From positions 248,001 to 312,000 of the forward strand of contig JAPZTW010000008.1 of the NCBI GenBank assembly GCA_027533105.1: a DNA stretch of 64,000 bases, read 5' to 3'. Below, one piece after another: positions 15,471 through 24,496 of the stretch (positions are counted from its first letter, which is position 1; each line of letters begins with the position of its first letter). Source of the stretch: Sphingomonadaceae bacterium (GTDB taxonomy: Bacteria; Pseudomonadota; Alphaproteobacteria; Sphingomonadales; Sphingomonadaceae). The notes beneath the pieces were generated by a model. That model was not told the origin of the DNA. It was given only the letters and a program-made list of their open reading frames with translations, and did no database searches. The translations under genes and the position numbers were made by a program.

Positions 15471-17921
15471 TCAATCCCGCGCGGGACGCATCGCCAATCC
15501 GGCCAGCCCCTCGGCCTCCAGCAGCAGTTCCTCGTCGGCCTGCCCCTGCGGCGTGCTTTCCCGCCCGACCATCACCAGCACCGGCACGGCCAGGGGGCTG
15601 ACCCGGTCGAGCCGGATGTGCTGCAACTGATGCTGCGCCCGGTCCAGCACTCCGGCCAGGCGACCGACATCGGTCATCCGCGCCCGCGCATCGGCCCAGG
15701 CCGCCTCGATCAGCACATGATCGGGCTCATGCTTCAGCAGCACGTCATAGATGAGGTCGGTCGAGAAGGTGACCTGCCGCCCGGTCTTGCGCTTGCCCGG
15801 ATGCTGGCGTTCGACCAGGCCCGAAATCACCGCCACTTCGCGGAAAGCCCGGCGCAGCAGGTAACTGTTCTGGACCCAGTCGACGAATTCGTCGGCCAGG
15901 ATATCGGGCGACAGCAGCGCCGCCGGATCGTCGATCGGCTTCAGTCCCCAGACCGCCAGTGCATAGTCATTGGCCACGAAGCCCATTGGCGCCAAGCCGC
16001 GGGCCTCCATCCGCTTGGTCACCAGCATCCCCAGCGACTGGTGCGCCGGCCAGCCTTCGAAGGTGTAGAACACGGTGTAGAACCGCCCCTGGTGCGGAAA
16101 GCTTTCCACCAGCAGCCGACCCGGCGCGGGCAGTTCCGACCGCCAGTCCTGCATCTCCAGCCATTCGCGCACATCGTCGGGAAAGCGCGCCCAGCCCGCC
16201 CGGTCGGCCAGCAGCGCCTGGACCCGCTCCGACAGGTGCGTGGTCAGCGGCATCCGCGCGCCCATATAGCTTGGGATCTGGCCCGATTTCCTCGCCGCCC
16301 GCACCCATAGCTCGGTCTCGCGCATCGCCTCGACTTCAAGGTCCAGCCCGGCAAAGCGGAAGGTGGCCCCTGGTTTGAGGCTGGCGGCGAAGCTCTCCTC
16401 CACCCGCCCCAGCGCCTTGCCATTGCGGAACCGCACCCCGATCATCTCGCTGTCCATGATGATCCCGGCATTGAGCCGATGCCGCGCGGCATGTTCGGGA
16501 TGAGTCAGCCGCCAAAGCCCGTCACGCCCCTTCGTGATCCGCTGGAACCGGTCATAGGCTCGCAGCGCATAGCCGCCACTGGCGACAAACCCCAGCACCC
16601 GCTCCCAGGTCGCGGCATCGACCCAGCGATAGGCTTCAGCCGATTGCACCTCGGCCAGCAGCGCGGCCCCGTCGAACGGGTCGGCACAGGCACAGGCCAT
16701 CACGTGCTGGGCCAAAACGTCGAGCCCGCCGGGCCGAAAGGTATCGCCATCGCGCTGCCCGGCGGCGACCGCTTCCTGTGCGGCAAAGGCCTCGAGAAAC
16801 TCGAACCGGTTGCCGGGCGCGAGCAGGGCGCGGCTGGGCTGGTCAAGCCGATGGTTGGCCCGCCCGATCCGCTGGAGCAGCCGCGAGGAGCCCTTGGGCG
16901 CCCCCATCTGCACCACCAGGTCAACGTCGCCCCAGTCGACCCCCAGATCGAGGCTGGCGGTGCAGACCAGCGCGCGCAGCTTGCCCGCCGCCATCGCGCT
17001 TTCCACCTTGCGCCGCGCCTCGACCGAAAGCGAGCCGTGATGGATCCCGATCGGCAGGTGATGCTCGTTCGCGTCCCACAGCTGCTGGAAAATGAACTCG
17101 GCGAGGAACCGGGTGTTGCAGAACACCAGCGTGGTGCGATTTGCCCGGATCGCCTGGTACAGTTGTGGTACCGCCCAGGCTGCCGCATGTCCCCCCCAGG
17201 GTACCCTGGCTTCCTCGGGCAGGACGATCTCCAGCTCGGGCGGCGCCCCCGCCTCGCCCTCAACCAGCGCCACCGCCGCGGCATCGCCGCCGGGCGCCAG
17301 CCAGCGGCGATAGGCGTCGGGCTCGGCCAGGGTGGCCGACAGCGCCACCCGCTGCATCTGCGGGGCCAGCGCCTGCAGCCGCGCCAACGCCAGCGCCAGC
17401 AGATCGCCGCGCTTGCCGTTGGCAAAGGCGTGAACCTCGTCCACCACCACCCGCTGCAACCCGGCAAACAGGGTGGCGGATTCCGGATAGGACAGCAGCA
17501 GGGACAGCGATTCGGGCGTGGTCAGCAGGATATGCGGCGGCCGGGCCCGCTGCCGCGCCTTGCGCTCGGATGGGGTATCGCCGCTGCGCGTCTCGATCCG
17601 CACCGGCAGGCCCAGCTCCTCGGCCGGGAGCAGCAGGTTGCGCCGCACATCGTGCGCCAATGCCTTCAGGGGAGAGACATAGAGCGTGTGCAGCCCATCG
17701 GGCGGCGGCATCCCTCCCAGCCTCGAGGGGCAGAAATCGGCCAGCGAGGGCAGGAACCCCGCCAGGGTCTTCCCCGCCCCGGTATCGGCCACCAGCAATG
17801 CGTGGCGGCCCTGCTCCGCCACGGCCAGCATCTCGGCCTGGTGCCGTCGCAGCCGCCAGCCCCGCGCGGCCAGCCAGCCGGCAAGTTCGGGGGGAAGCAG
17901 CGCGGAATCCATCATCTCCAT
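15471..17921 (-). CDS. Lhr-like ATP-dependent helicase (ligase-associated DEXH type)
   Basis: 816 aa superfamily 2 DNA helicase of the type encoded with bacterial ATP-dependent DNA ligases and linked to DNA repair. The Walker A motif ADTGAGKT is at 45-52, DEVH at 161-164, and ALSATL follows as motif III. The helicase C domain contains LVCTASLDLGVDWGDVDLVVQMG and RLLQRIGRANHR. A long C-terminal region follows. ATG 17921 gives MEMMDSALLP; ATG 17915 and 17912 are close alternatives. The long upstream in-frame extension overlaps the MgtC gene and is not real. The usual partners (ligase and PdeM nuclease) are not adjacent here. Confidence 0.9.
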   Translation of the reverse strand: MEMMDSALLPPELAGWLAARGWRLRRHQAEMLAVAEQGRHALLVADTGAGKTLAGFLPSLADFCPSRLGGMPPPDGLHTLYVSPLKALAHDVRRNLLLPAEELGLPVRIETRSGDTPSERKARQRARPPHILLTTPESLSLLLSYPESATLFAGLQRVVVDEVHAFANGKRGDLLALALARLQALAPQMQRVALSATLAEPDAYRRWLAPGGDAAAVALVEGEAGAPPELEIVLPEEARVPWGGHAAAWAVPQLYQAIRANRTTLVFCNTRFLAEFIFQQLWDANEHHLPIGIHHGSLSVEARRKVESAMAAGKLRALVCTASLDLGVDWGDVDLVVQMGAPKGSSRLLQRIGRANHRLDQPSRALLAPGNRFEFLEAFAAQEAVAAGQRDGDTFRPGGLDVLAQHVMACACADPFDGAALLAEVQSAEAYRWVDAATWERVLGFVASGGYALRAYDRFQRITKGRDGLWRLTHPEHAARHRLNAGIIMDSEMIGVRFRNGKALGRVEESFAASLKPGATFRFAGLDLEVEAMRETELWVRAARKSGQIPSYMGARMPLTTHLSERVQALLADRAGWARFPDDVREWLEMQDWRSELPAPGRLLVESFPHQGRFYTVFYTFEGWPAHQSLGMLVTKRMEARGLAPMGFVANDYALAVWGLKPIDDPAALLSPDILADEFVDWVQNSYLLRRAFREVAVISGLVERQHPGKRKTGRQVTFSTDLIYDVLLKHEPDHVLIEAAWADARARMTDVGRLAGVLDRAQHQLQHIRLDRVSPLAVPVLVMVGRESTPQGQADEELLLEAEGLAGLAMRPARD

Positions 17922-17993
17922 CTGGCATGGCGCGGCGCGCTTGTCTTGCCCCGCAAGCGCGCGCCTGCCATCACCGGGGAGGAGGTGGATGCG

Positions 17994-19277
17994 ATGCAAA
18001 ACCTGGTCCCCAGCGACCTTGCCAGCCTCGAAGGCGTGGCCCTGGGCCTGGCGCTGGGTTTGCTGGTGGGCATCGAGCGCGGCTGGAGCCAGCGCGAAAG
18101 CGCCGATGGGGCGCGGTTCGCCGGGATTCGCACTTATGGCCTGCTTGGGCTGGCCGGCGGCCTGGGCGGAGCATTGCAGGCGACCGTCCCGATCCTCTCG
18201 AACCTGTTGCTGGTGGCGACCGCCGCGCTCGTCGTCCTGGGCTATTGGCGCTCGACCCGGGTGCAGCCCTCGATCAGTGGCACCGGCAGCCTGGTCGGCC
18301 TGCTGACCATGGCTTGCGGCTTCCTGGCCGGCGCGGGGGGCTTTGCCCTTGCCAGTGCGGCTACCGGCGTGATGGTGCTGGTGTTGGCCATGCGCCACCA
18401 GCTGCACGACTGGGTCCGGGCGCTGGAAGAACGCGAAGTGCTGGCGATCGCCCATTTCGCGCTGATCTCGCTGGTGATCCTGCCGCTGCTGCCCGATAGG
18501 CCCATGGGTCCGCTGGAGGCCTGGCGACCGCGCCAGATCTGGCTGATCGTGGTGCTGGTCTGCGGCTTTTCCTTCCTGGGCTATATCGCGGCCAAGCGGC
18601 TGGGCGCCTCGCGCGGGACCCTGGCCACGGCCGCGGCGGGCGCGGTGGTCTCCTCGACCGCTGTTACGGCATCGCTGTCTGGCCGGTTGCGCGATGGTTC
18701 GGGCGATGCCGCCGTAATCAATGCCGGGATCGCGCTGGCTTCGGCCGTGATGTTCCTGCGCGTCATGGCGTTGGTCGCGGCGCTGGCACCCTTTGCGCTG
18801 GGCAACCTGCTGATCTGGGCCTTGCCGGGACTGATCGTCAGCCTGGCGGGGGCCTGGCTGGCCGGGCGGCGCCGCGCCGGGCCACTCGATCCACCCGATG
18901 GCGAGATGCGCCTGCGCAATCCCTTTGCCCTGGGGCCAGCATTGCTTCTGGCGGCGCTGGTCATGGCGCTGAGCGTGATCGCCCGCTGGGTGCTGGGGCA
19001 ATATGGCGATGCCGGACTGGCCACGGTGCTGGCGATATCCGGCATGCTCGATGTCGATTCGGCGATCATCACCATGGGCAATCTGCCTGCGGACGCGATC
19101 GATCCCCGGCTCGCCGCGCTGGTGCTGATGCCGCCCATTCTGCTCAATACCCTGATCAAGGCGGCAATGGCCGTTGCCGTGGCGGGCAGGCGCAAGGCAG
19201 CCCCAGGGGCGCTGGTCCTGCTGGCCAGCGCGCTGGCGCCCTTGGCGGCACTGCCGTTCCTGCTGGCCGCAACCTGA
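17994..19277 (+). CDS. MgtC/SapB family membrane protein with DUF4010 domain
   Basis: 427 aa multi-pass inner-membrane protein. The N-terminal MgtC-like part has GLALGLLVGIERGW and RTYGLLGLAGGLGG. The remainder is a DUF4010-type region with many hydrophobic spans, including AAGAVVSSTAVTASLSGR and a C-terminal run ending ALPFLLAAT. MgtC relatives act in magnesium homeostasis or inhibit ATP synthase in pathogens, but the function of this long form is unknown. GGGGAGGAGG precedes ATG 17994 by about 7 bases; the long in-frame sequence upstream is antisense to the helicase. It is divergent from the helicase and convergent with pgmG. Confidence 0.85.
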   Translation: MQNLVPSDLASLEGVALGLALGLLVGIERGWSQRESADGARFAGIRTYGLLGLAGGLGGALQATVPILSNLLLVATAALVVLGYWRSTRVQPSISGTGSLVGLLTMACGFLAGAGGFALASAATGVMVLVLAMRHQLHDWVRALEEREVLAIAHFALISLVILPLLPDRPMGPLEAWRPRQIWLIVVLVCGFSFLGYIAAKRLGASRGTLATAAAGAVVSSTAVTASLSGRLRDGSGDAAVINAGIALASAVMFLRVMALVAALAPFALGNLLIWALPGLIVSLAGAWLAGRRRAGPLDPPDGEMRLRNPFALGPALLLAALVMALSVIARWVLGQYGDAGLATVLAISGMLDVDSAIITMGNLPADAIDPRLAALVLMPPILLNTLIKAAMAVAVAGRRKAAPGALVLLASALAPLAALPFLLAAT

Positions 19278-19288
19278 TCCGGTAAGGC

Positions 19289-20692
19289 CTAGTGCCCTGC
19301 TTGCGGGCCGCGCTCCAGCCCGCTGGCAGCCAGCTGGGCATCAACCTCGGCCAGCAGGCGTTCGCAGCCGGCTGCGCTGTCGCTTTCGGCCCGCGCGACC
19401 AGCACGTCCTGGGTGTTCGAGGCGCGCAGCAGCCACCAGCCATCGGGGGTGGAAACCCGCACGCCATCGATCCCGTCGACATCGGCCCCGGCCTGGGCGA
19501 GGCGGGCCTTCACTTCGTCGATCACGGCAAATTTGCGGCTTTCATCGACCTGGAAGCGCAGCTCGGGCGTGTTGACCAGCGCCGGCATGGCCCCGCGCAG
19601 TTCGGTGACCGACCGGCCCAGCCGGGCCGACGCCGCAATCAGCCGGACCGCGGCGTAGAGCGCATCGTCATAACCATAGTAATCGTGCGCGAAGAACACG
19701 TGGCCGCTCATCTCGCCGGCCAGCGGCGCGCCAGTCTCCTTCATTTTGGATTTAATCAGGCTGTGTCCGGTTTTCCACATAACCGGCTGTCCACCCAATT
19801 CACGGACATGATCGAATAGAGCCCGACTGGCCTTCACATCGGCGATAATCGTCGCTCCGGGCACTTGGGCAAGCAGGTCTTCGGCATAGATCATGAGCAA
19901 CTGGTCACCCCAGATCACCCGACCCGCGCCGTCGATCGCGCCAATCCGGTCGCCATCGCCGTCGAAAGCAATTCCGAAATCGAGGCTCTTGGCCGCGACC
20001 AGGGCCTTCAGATCGGCCAGGTTCTTCTCCTCCGTGGGATCCGGATGATGGTTCGGGAACGTCCCGTCCACTTGGGTGAAGAGCAGATGGTGTTCGCCAG
20101 GAAGCTGATCGACCAGCAGTTCGAGCGCGGGGCCGGCGGCCCCGTTTCCGGCGTCCCAGCCGATCTTGAGGTCGGCGAGGCGCGCGCGATCGATCCCGGC
20201 GAGGCCGGTGACCAGCCGGGCGACATAGGCGCCAAGGACCTTGCGCTGCTCATGTCCGCCATGACCGTCGAGCCAGGCACCGCTGGCGGCGATCCGGCCC
20301 AGCTCCTGAATGTCGGCGCCAAAGAACGGCCGCCCCATGAATACCATCTTGAAGCCATTGTAATTGGCGGGATTGTGGCTGCCGGTTATCTGAATGCCGC
20401 CATGTACATCTTCGGCTGAAGCCTCGGCATAATAGAGCATCGGGGTCGGGCCCATGCCGATCCGCACCGCATCGACGCCGCTGGCGTTGAGCCCGGCGAC
20501 CAGAGCCTCTTCCAGTTCGGGCGAGCTGATGCGGCCATCATAGCCCACCGCCACCCGGCTGCCACCGGCCTGGCGCAGCAGCGTGGCAAAGCTGCGACCG
20601 ATGGCATAGGCATCGGCGGTGCCTAGCGTCTGGCCAATGATGCCGCGGATATCGTACTCACGCAGGACGGTCGGATCAAACAGGTGGCTCAT
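19289..20692 (-). CDS. pgmG: Phosphomannomutase/phosphoglucomutase (PgmG-like)
   Basis: 467 aa alpha-D-phosphohexomutase interconverting hexose 6- and 1-phosphates, feeding GDP-mannose and UDP-glucose for surface polysaccharide. The phosphoserine loop TGSHNP (103-108, Ser105), metal-binding DGDGDR (244-249), sugar-binding GEMSGH (326-331) and phosphate-binding RASNT near 430 are all present. It starts within the stop of the J-domain gene (ATGA overlap at 20689-20692), in an operon with mipZ. It would supply mannose 1-phosphate to ManC (62205), with ManA (61396) supplying mannose 6-phosphate. PgmG is the name used for this bifunctional enzyme in Sphingomonas. Confidence 0.92.
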   Translation of the reverse strand: MSHLFDPTVLREYDIRGIIGQTLGTADAYAIGRSFATLLRQAGGSRVAVGYDGRISSPELEEALVAGLNASGVDAVRIGMGPTPMLYYAEASAEDVHGGIQITGSHNPANYNGFKMVFMGRPFFGADIQELGRIAASGAWLDGHGGHEQRKVLGAYVARLVTGLAGIDRARLADLKIGWDAGNGAAGPALELLVDQLPGEHHLLFTQVDGTFPNHHPDPTEEKNLADLKALVAAKSLDFGIAFDGDGDRIGAIDGAGRVIWGDQLLMIYAEDLLAQVPGATIIADVKASRALFDHVRELGGQPVMWKTGHSLIKSKMKETGAPLAGEMSGHVFFAHDYYGYDDALYAAVRLIAASARLGRSVTELRGAMPALVNTPELRFQVDESRKFAVIDEVKARLAQAGADVDGIDGVRVSTPDGWWLLRASNTQDVLVARAESDSAAGCERLLAEVDAQLAASGLERGPQAGH

Positions 20693-20985
20693 GAATTCTC
20701 CGGAAGATTGCGATCGAGCCGGGCCAGAAGCAGATCGCGCGCCGCATTGGCCGCATGGACCTGCTCGGCGGTGCCACCCCGGTCCGGATGGACGCGGGCG
20801 ATCAGGCGCTTGTGGGCCTCGACTATGGTGGCACGGTTAGCCGAGCGATCGACCCCAAGCAAGGCGCGTGCGCGCGCTTCTGCTTGAGATCGTTCGGAAA
20901 TGGCCCAGAGCTGCCAGGGCCAGCGACCGGTCAGCAGGCGGCAAGCAAGCACCGCCAGGGCCAGGATGACCAGCAGCTTGGCCAA
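20689..20985 (-). CDS. Small membrane-anchored J-domain protein
   Basis: 98 aa. An N-terminal hydrophobic anchor (residues 1-17) precedes a C-terminal J domain (about 39-93) with the essential HPD tripeptide at 66-68, in [10 protein letters not shown] domains stimulate Hsp70 (DnaK). The absence of Gly/Phe and zinc-finger regions makes it a class III-like cochaperone held at the membrane. It begins at a TTG 13 bases after the mipZ stop, with GAGG in place, and overlaps pgmG by 4 bases. Client unknown; the position between mipZ and pgmG is notable. Confidence 0.82.
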   Translation of the reverse strand: MAKLLVILALAVLACRLLTGRWPWQLWAISERSQAEARARALLGVDRSANRATIVEAHKRLIARVHPDRGGTAEQVHAANAARDLLLARLDRNLPENS

Positions 20986-20997
20986 GACCGGCGCGCC

Positions 20998-21822
20998 TCA
21001 GCCGGGCAGGGCCAGCGCCAGTTCGGGCGCGGAGGCGGAGGGTAGCGGCAGGTGCAGGTTGGCCAGCAGGCTGCGCAGTTCCTGGCGGGCAACCAGATGG
21101 CTGGTGCCCAGCTCGCCCAGGTGCCCCTTGTCGAGCAGGGTCAGGCCCGAAGGGAACAGCTCGCGATAAATCACGCGTTCGGACAGACCCTGGGCGATCC
21201 GGAAGCCGACCCGCTTGGACAGTTCGGTCAGCGCATTGTCGAGCCGCCGCATGTTGCGCGCCTCGACATGCTGGGTGCGGTTGCGGACCACCACCCAGTC
21301 CATTTCGCGGCGCTTTTCCTGGATCGTGGCCATGGCCCGCTTCTTGCGGGCTTCCCAGATCAGTTCGGCATAGAACGACAGGCGGCGGACCTTGAAGGTT
21401 TCGGGATCGACCTGGCCGATCAGGTCGAAATCGACGAAGCTGTCATTCAGCGGCGTGACCAGCGTATCGGCCGAAGTGGCAACGTGGCGGGCCAGCGGAT
21501 CGTCCTTGCCGGGGGTGTCGAACAGCAGGAAATGCTGCCCCTCGGACAGCTCTTCAGCCAAGCGATCCAGCTCGGCCGGATCGGTGCCATCGAACACGGC
21601 AAAGCGCGCCATCGGCAGTTCGATGCCCCGGCGCCGCATGGTTTCGGCGCGGTTTTCCAGGTAGCGGTGCAGCGTGCGCTGGCGCGGATCGAGGTCGATC
21701 GCGGTGACCCTAGCCCCCTGATAGGCAAGCGCCATGGCCACGTGGACGGCGGTGGTCGACTTGCCGGTGCCGCCCTTTTCATTGGCGAAGACGATGCGGT
21801 GGGGGGCTGCGGAAAGGGTCAC
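20998..21822 (-). CDS. mipZ: ParA-family ATPase, division-plane regulator MipZ-like
   Basis: 274 aa deviant Walker A ATPase: KGGTGKST at 16-23 in RIVFANEKGGTGKST, followed by AIDLDPRQRTLHRYLENR and the FLLFDTPG motif. The sequence and length match MipZ, which in Caulobacter forms a bipolar gradient through ParB and inhibits FtsZ assembly away from midcell. It starts at GTG 21822 without a strong ribosome site. First gene of an operon with the J-domain protein and pgmG; divergent from panC. No parB is nearby, as expected for MipZ as opposed to the chromosomal parA. Confidence 0.88.
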   Translation of the reverse strand: MTLSAAPHRIVFANEKGGTGKSTTAVHVAMALAYQGARVTAIDLDPRQRTLHRYLENRAETMRRRGIELPMARFAVFDGTDPAELDRLAEELSEGQHFLLFDTPGKDDPLARHVATSADTLVTPLNDSFVDFDLIGQVDPETFKVRRLSFYAELIWEARKKRAMATIQEKRREMDWVVVRNRTQHVEARNMRRLDNALTELSKRVGFRIAQGLSERVIYRELFPSGLTLLDKGHLGELGTSHLVARQELRSLLANLHLPLPSASAPELALALPG

Positions 21823-21913
21823 GGGGGAAACTGGCTCGCCTGGATGGTTGCTTGGGGCACGGGCACGCGGCTAGGGCGGCGCGTAGTGGCCTTCTACCCA
21901 AGGGGATTCGTCC

Positions 21914-22762
21914 GTGCAAACCATCACCCGGCTTGATCCACTGCGTGATGCAATTGCGGCCCTGCGTGCCGACGGGCCTATCGCGCTGGTCCCGACGATG
22001 GGGGCGCTGCACGACGGCCACCTGACCCTGGTGCGGGCGGCGAAGCGCGCGGCGGCCCACGTGGTGGCCTCGATCTTCGTCAACCCGCGCCAGTTCGGGG
22101 CGAACGAGGATCTTGATGCCTACCCCCGCCAACTGGCGCGCGACCAGGCCCTGCTCGAAAGCGAGGGCGTCAGCCTGCTCTGGGCGCCCGACGCCGAGGC
22201 GATGTACCCGGCCGGTTATGCCACCAATGTCTCGGTCAGCGGGGTCAGCGACGGCCTCTGCGGCGCGGCGCGGCCCGGCCATTTCGATGGCGTCGGCACA
22301 GTGGTGTGCAAGCTGTTCAACCAGGTGCAGCCCGACCTCGCCTTCTTTGGCGAGAAGGACTGGCAGCAGCTGGCCGTGATTCGCCGGATGGCCCGCGATC
22401 TGGACCTGACCCGGCCGCATGTCGATGCCATCCACGGCGTGCCCACCGTCCGCGAGGCCGATGGCCTGGCGATGAGTTCGCGCAATGCCTACCTCTCCGA
22501 TCAGCAACGCCAGCAGGCGGCAGCCCTGCCCCGCGCGATGGCAGGTGCCTGCGATGCCGTGCGGGTCGGGACCAATCCGGCCGCGGCGCTCGCCCAACTG
22601 GTCGAGCTATTGCTGGCCGCCGGGTTCAGCGCTGTCGATTACGCCGAGCTGCGTGATCCGGATTCGCTGGCGGTCGTTGCCAATCCGGCCAGCCAGCCGG
22701 CCCGGCTGTTTGTCGCCGCGCGGATCGGCGGCACCCGCCTGATCGACAATCGCGCAGTCTGA
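21914..22762 (+). CDS. panC: Pantoate-beta-alanine ligase
   Basis: 282 aa enzyme joining pantoate and beta-alanine with ATP to make pantothenate, the precursor of coenzyme A. The nucleotidyl-transferase motif HDGH (33-36) lies in PTMGALHDGHLTLV. The FFGEKDWQQLAVIRRMARDL and MSSRNAYLS blocks of PanC are present. It starts at GTG 21914 with AAGGGG 8 bases upstream. Single gene, divergent from mipZ; panB is not adjacent. Confidence 0.95.
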   Translation: MQTITRLDPLRDAIAALRADGPIALVPTMGALHDGHLTLVRAAKRAAAHVVASIFVNPRQFGANEDLDAYPRQLARDQALLESEGVSLLWAPDAEAMYPAGYATNVSVSGVSDGLCGAARPGHFDGVGTVVCKLFNQVQPDLAFFGEKDWQQLAVIRRMARDLDLTRPHVDAIHGVPTVREADGLAMSSRNAYLSDQQRQQAAALPRAMAGACDAVRVGTNPAAALAQLVELLLAAGFSAVDYAELRDPDSLAVVANPASQPARLFVAARIGGTRLIDNRAV

Positions 22763-22900
22763 TGGCTCCGTTGGTGCCCACGGCACCATGACGCAATTGT
22801 GCAAGACATCATGGGGTTGCTGGCGCTAGTCTCCGGCGAGTCGGCCCGCGTCCACCGAGGGATCGGATCTGCGCCGGCCGGATTTGAGGGGAGTTTGCTT

Positions 22901-23686
22901 ATGCGCAAGATTATCGCCAGTGCAGTGGCCGTGGCCCTGATGGCCACCGGGGTAAGCGTGCCCGCCCTGGCCAAGGACACCAAGGGTTCCTCTGGCCGCC
23001 AGGCCCAGACCAAGGGTACGCGCGAGATTCCGCGCTGCACCAAGAACCTTGGTGCGATCGCGATTGTCGAGCCGGACAACCAGTGGTGGCGCGAACTGAA
23101 CCTGGGCAGCCCGGAAGCGATCCTGCGGGTCTTCGTGCAGCAATCGGGTTGCTTCACGCTGGTCAACCGTGGCCGGTCGATGCAGAGCCGGGCGATGGAA
23201 CGCGCCATGGCCGACCAGGGTGAACTGCAGAAGGGTTCGAACCTCGGCAAGGGCCAGGTCCGCGCGGCCGACTATTTCCTTGAGCCCAACATCGTTTCCG
23301 CCAACCGCAATTCCGGCGGTGGCGGCGTTGGCGGGATTCTGGGCGGGATCGGCGGCGGCCTGTTCGGGCGCGCTGCCGGGGCAATTGCCGGCGGGATCAA
23401 CATCAAGAAGGGCGAGGCCAACGTCACCCTGTCGGTGGTCAATGCCCGCACGACCGAGGAAGAGGCCCTGGTCGAAGGCTACTACCGCAAGTCCGACCTG
23501 GGCTGGGGCGCGGGTGGTGGCCTGTTCAGCGGCGGCACCTTTGGCGGTGCGGCTGGTGGCGGCTATCAGGATACCGCGATCGGCCAGATCATCGTGCTGG
23601 CCTATCTTGACGCCTATACCAAGATGGTGACCCAGCTGGGCGGCCTGCCGGAAAATGCCGCAGCCGCGGCCCCGCCGGCCAAGTAA
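22901..23686 (+). CDS. Exported CsgG-like protein
   Basis: 261 aa with a signal peptide (cleavage near VPALAK, residues 22-27). The mature protein contains a CsgG/curli-assembly-like core: CTKNLGAIAIVEPDNQWWRE, QSGCFTLVNRGRSMQSRAMERAM and KGQVRAADYFLEPNIV. A very Gly-rich stretch (about 134-160) and LSVVNARTTEEEALVEGYY follow. CsgG proteins form outer-membrane export pores; this one lacks an obvious lipobox and no curli genes are nearby, so the role is open. ATG 22901 follows GAGGGGAG. The short loop around DTAIGQIIVLAYLDAY matches the C-terminal part of the family. Confidence 0.75.
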   Translation: MRKIIASAVAVALMATGVSVPALAKDTKGSSGRQAQTKGTREIPRCTKNLGAIAIVEPDNQWWRELNLGSPEAILRVFVQQSGCFTLVNRGRSMQSRAMERAMADQGELQKGSNLGKGQVRAADYFLEPNIVSANRNSGGGGVGGILGGIGGGLFGRAAGAIAGGINIKKGEANVTLSVVNARTTEEEALVEGYYRKSDLGWGAGGGLFSGGTFGGAAGGGYQDTAIGQIIVLAYLDAYTKMVTQLGGLPENAAAAAPPAK

Positions 23687-23765
23687 CAACGGGTTTCGGC
23701 CTTGATCGGGGCGGTTCCGGCACCAGCTGGGGCCGCCCTGTTCATTTCGGTCAAAGGCAGGAAAG

Positions 23766-23839
23766 TGGAGCGGGTAAGGGGAATCGAACCCCTCTAGCCA
23801 GCTTGGAAGGCTGGAGCATTACCACTATGCTATACCCGC
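23766..23839 (-). tRNA. tRNA-Gly (anticodon TCC)
   Basis: On the minus strand the acceptor GCGGGTA pairs with TACCCGC. The D arm contains AGCATAGTGGTAATGC, the anticodon stem CCAGC/GCTGG encloses CTTCCAA (anticodon TCC), and the T arm has GGGGTTCGATTCCCC. The 3' CCA is encoded. Confidence 0.95.
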
Positions 23840-23883
23840 GCCGTGGCTTGCTGCTGCGCCTATGCGCCAGCGCCGCGGCCCGG

Positions 23884-24420
23884 TCAATGCCCGGGGAAAT
23901 CCATGAGCGCGCGAACCGTCAGCCCGGCTTCGCGGAGGCGGTCAGCACCGCCAAGATCGGGCAGATCGATCACGAACAGGGCATGGTCGACCCTGGTTCC
24001 GGCCCGGCGCAGCAACTGGGCGGCGGCCAGCGCCGTTCCGCCGGTCGCGATCAGGTCATCAATGATCACCACCCGCTGATCCGGGGCGATCGCGTCCGGG
24101 TCAATCTCGAGCGTGTCGGTGCCGTATTCCAGCGCATAGTCGATGGCCAGCACGGGCACCGGCAGCTTGCCCGGCTTGCGCACCGGCACGAAGCCGACGC
24201 CCAGCCGCGCCGCAACCGCCGCACCGAAGATGAAACCGCGCGCCTCCATACCGGCAATCGCCTCGGCCCCGGCGGCGCGCGCCAGGTCGGCGAGGTGTTC
24301 GACCGTGGCCGAGAGGCCCGCGCCATGGCCGATCAGGGTGGTGATGTCACGAAACAGGATGCCGGGTTTGGGAAAGTCCGGCACGGTGCGCACCAGCGCC
24401 TTGAGCTCTTCGGGTGTCAT
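23884..24420 (-). CDS. apt: Adenine phosphoribosyltransferase
   Basis: 178 aa purine-salvage enzyme converting adenine and PRPP to AMP. The N-terminal block VPDFPKPGILFRDITTLI, AGMEARGFIFGAAVAARLG, and the PRPP loop VVIIDDLIATGGTALAA are all conserved. ATG 24420 starts MTPEELKALVRTVPDF at the normal length; longer in-frame starts run back through the petC terminator. It lies downstream of the bc1 operon terminator, so it probably has its own promoter. Confidence 0.95.
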   Translation of the reverse strand: MTPEELKALVRTVPDFPKPGILFRDITTLIGHGAGLSATVEHLADLARAAGAEAIAGMEARGFIFGAAVAARLGVGFVPVRKPGKLPVPVLAIDYALEYGTDTLEIDPDAIAPDQRVVIIDDLIATGGTALAAAQLLRRAGTRVDHALFVIDLPDLGGADRLREAGLTVRALMDFPGH

Positions 24421-24435
24421 CGCCTTGCCCCAAGG

Positions 24436-24467
24436 AAAAGCCCCCCGCATCGGTTGATGCGAGGGGC
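24436..24467 (-). terminator. Terminator of the petABC operon
   Basis: On the minus strand a 12-bp stem with one mismatch, GCCCCTCGCATC and GATGCGGGGGGC around AACC, is followed by TTTT. It lies 30 bases after the cytochrome c1 stop and just before apt. Confidence 0.75.
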
Positions 24468-24496
24468 GTTTCGATTTGCCTGTCAGGCCGTCAGGA

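Noticed and set aside
16479-17990. Long N-terminal extension of the MgtC-family protein
   Set aside because: It is antisense to the helicase gene; the ribosome site and family start point to ATG 17994.
22772-22788. Small hairpin TGGTGCC/GGCACCA after panC
   Set aside because: 7-bp stem with no U-run; too weak to call a terminator.
23709-23745. Possible terminator after the CsgG-like gene (GGGCGG...CCGCCC)
   Set aside because: The stem is 6 bp with an 18-base loop and only a weak T-rich tail; not listed as a feature.
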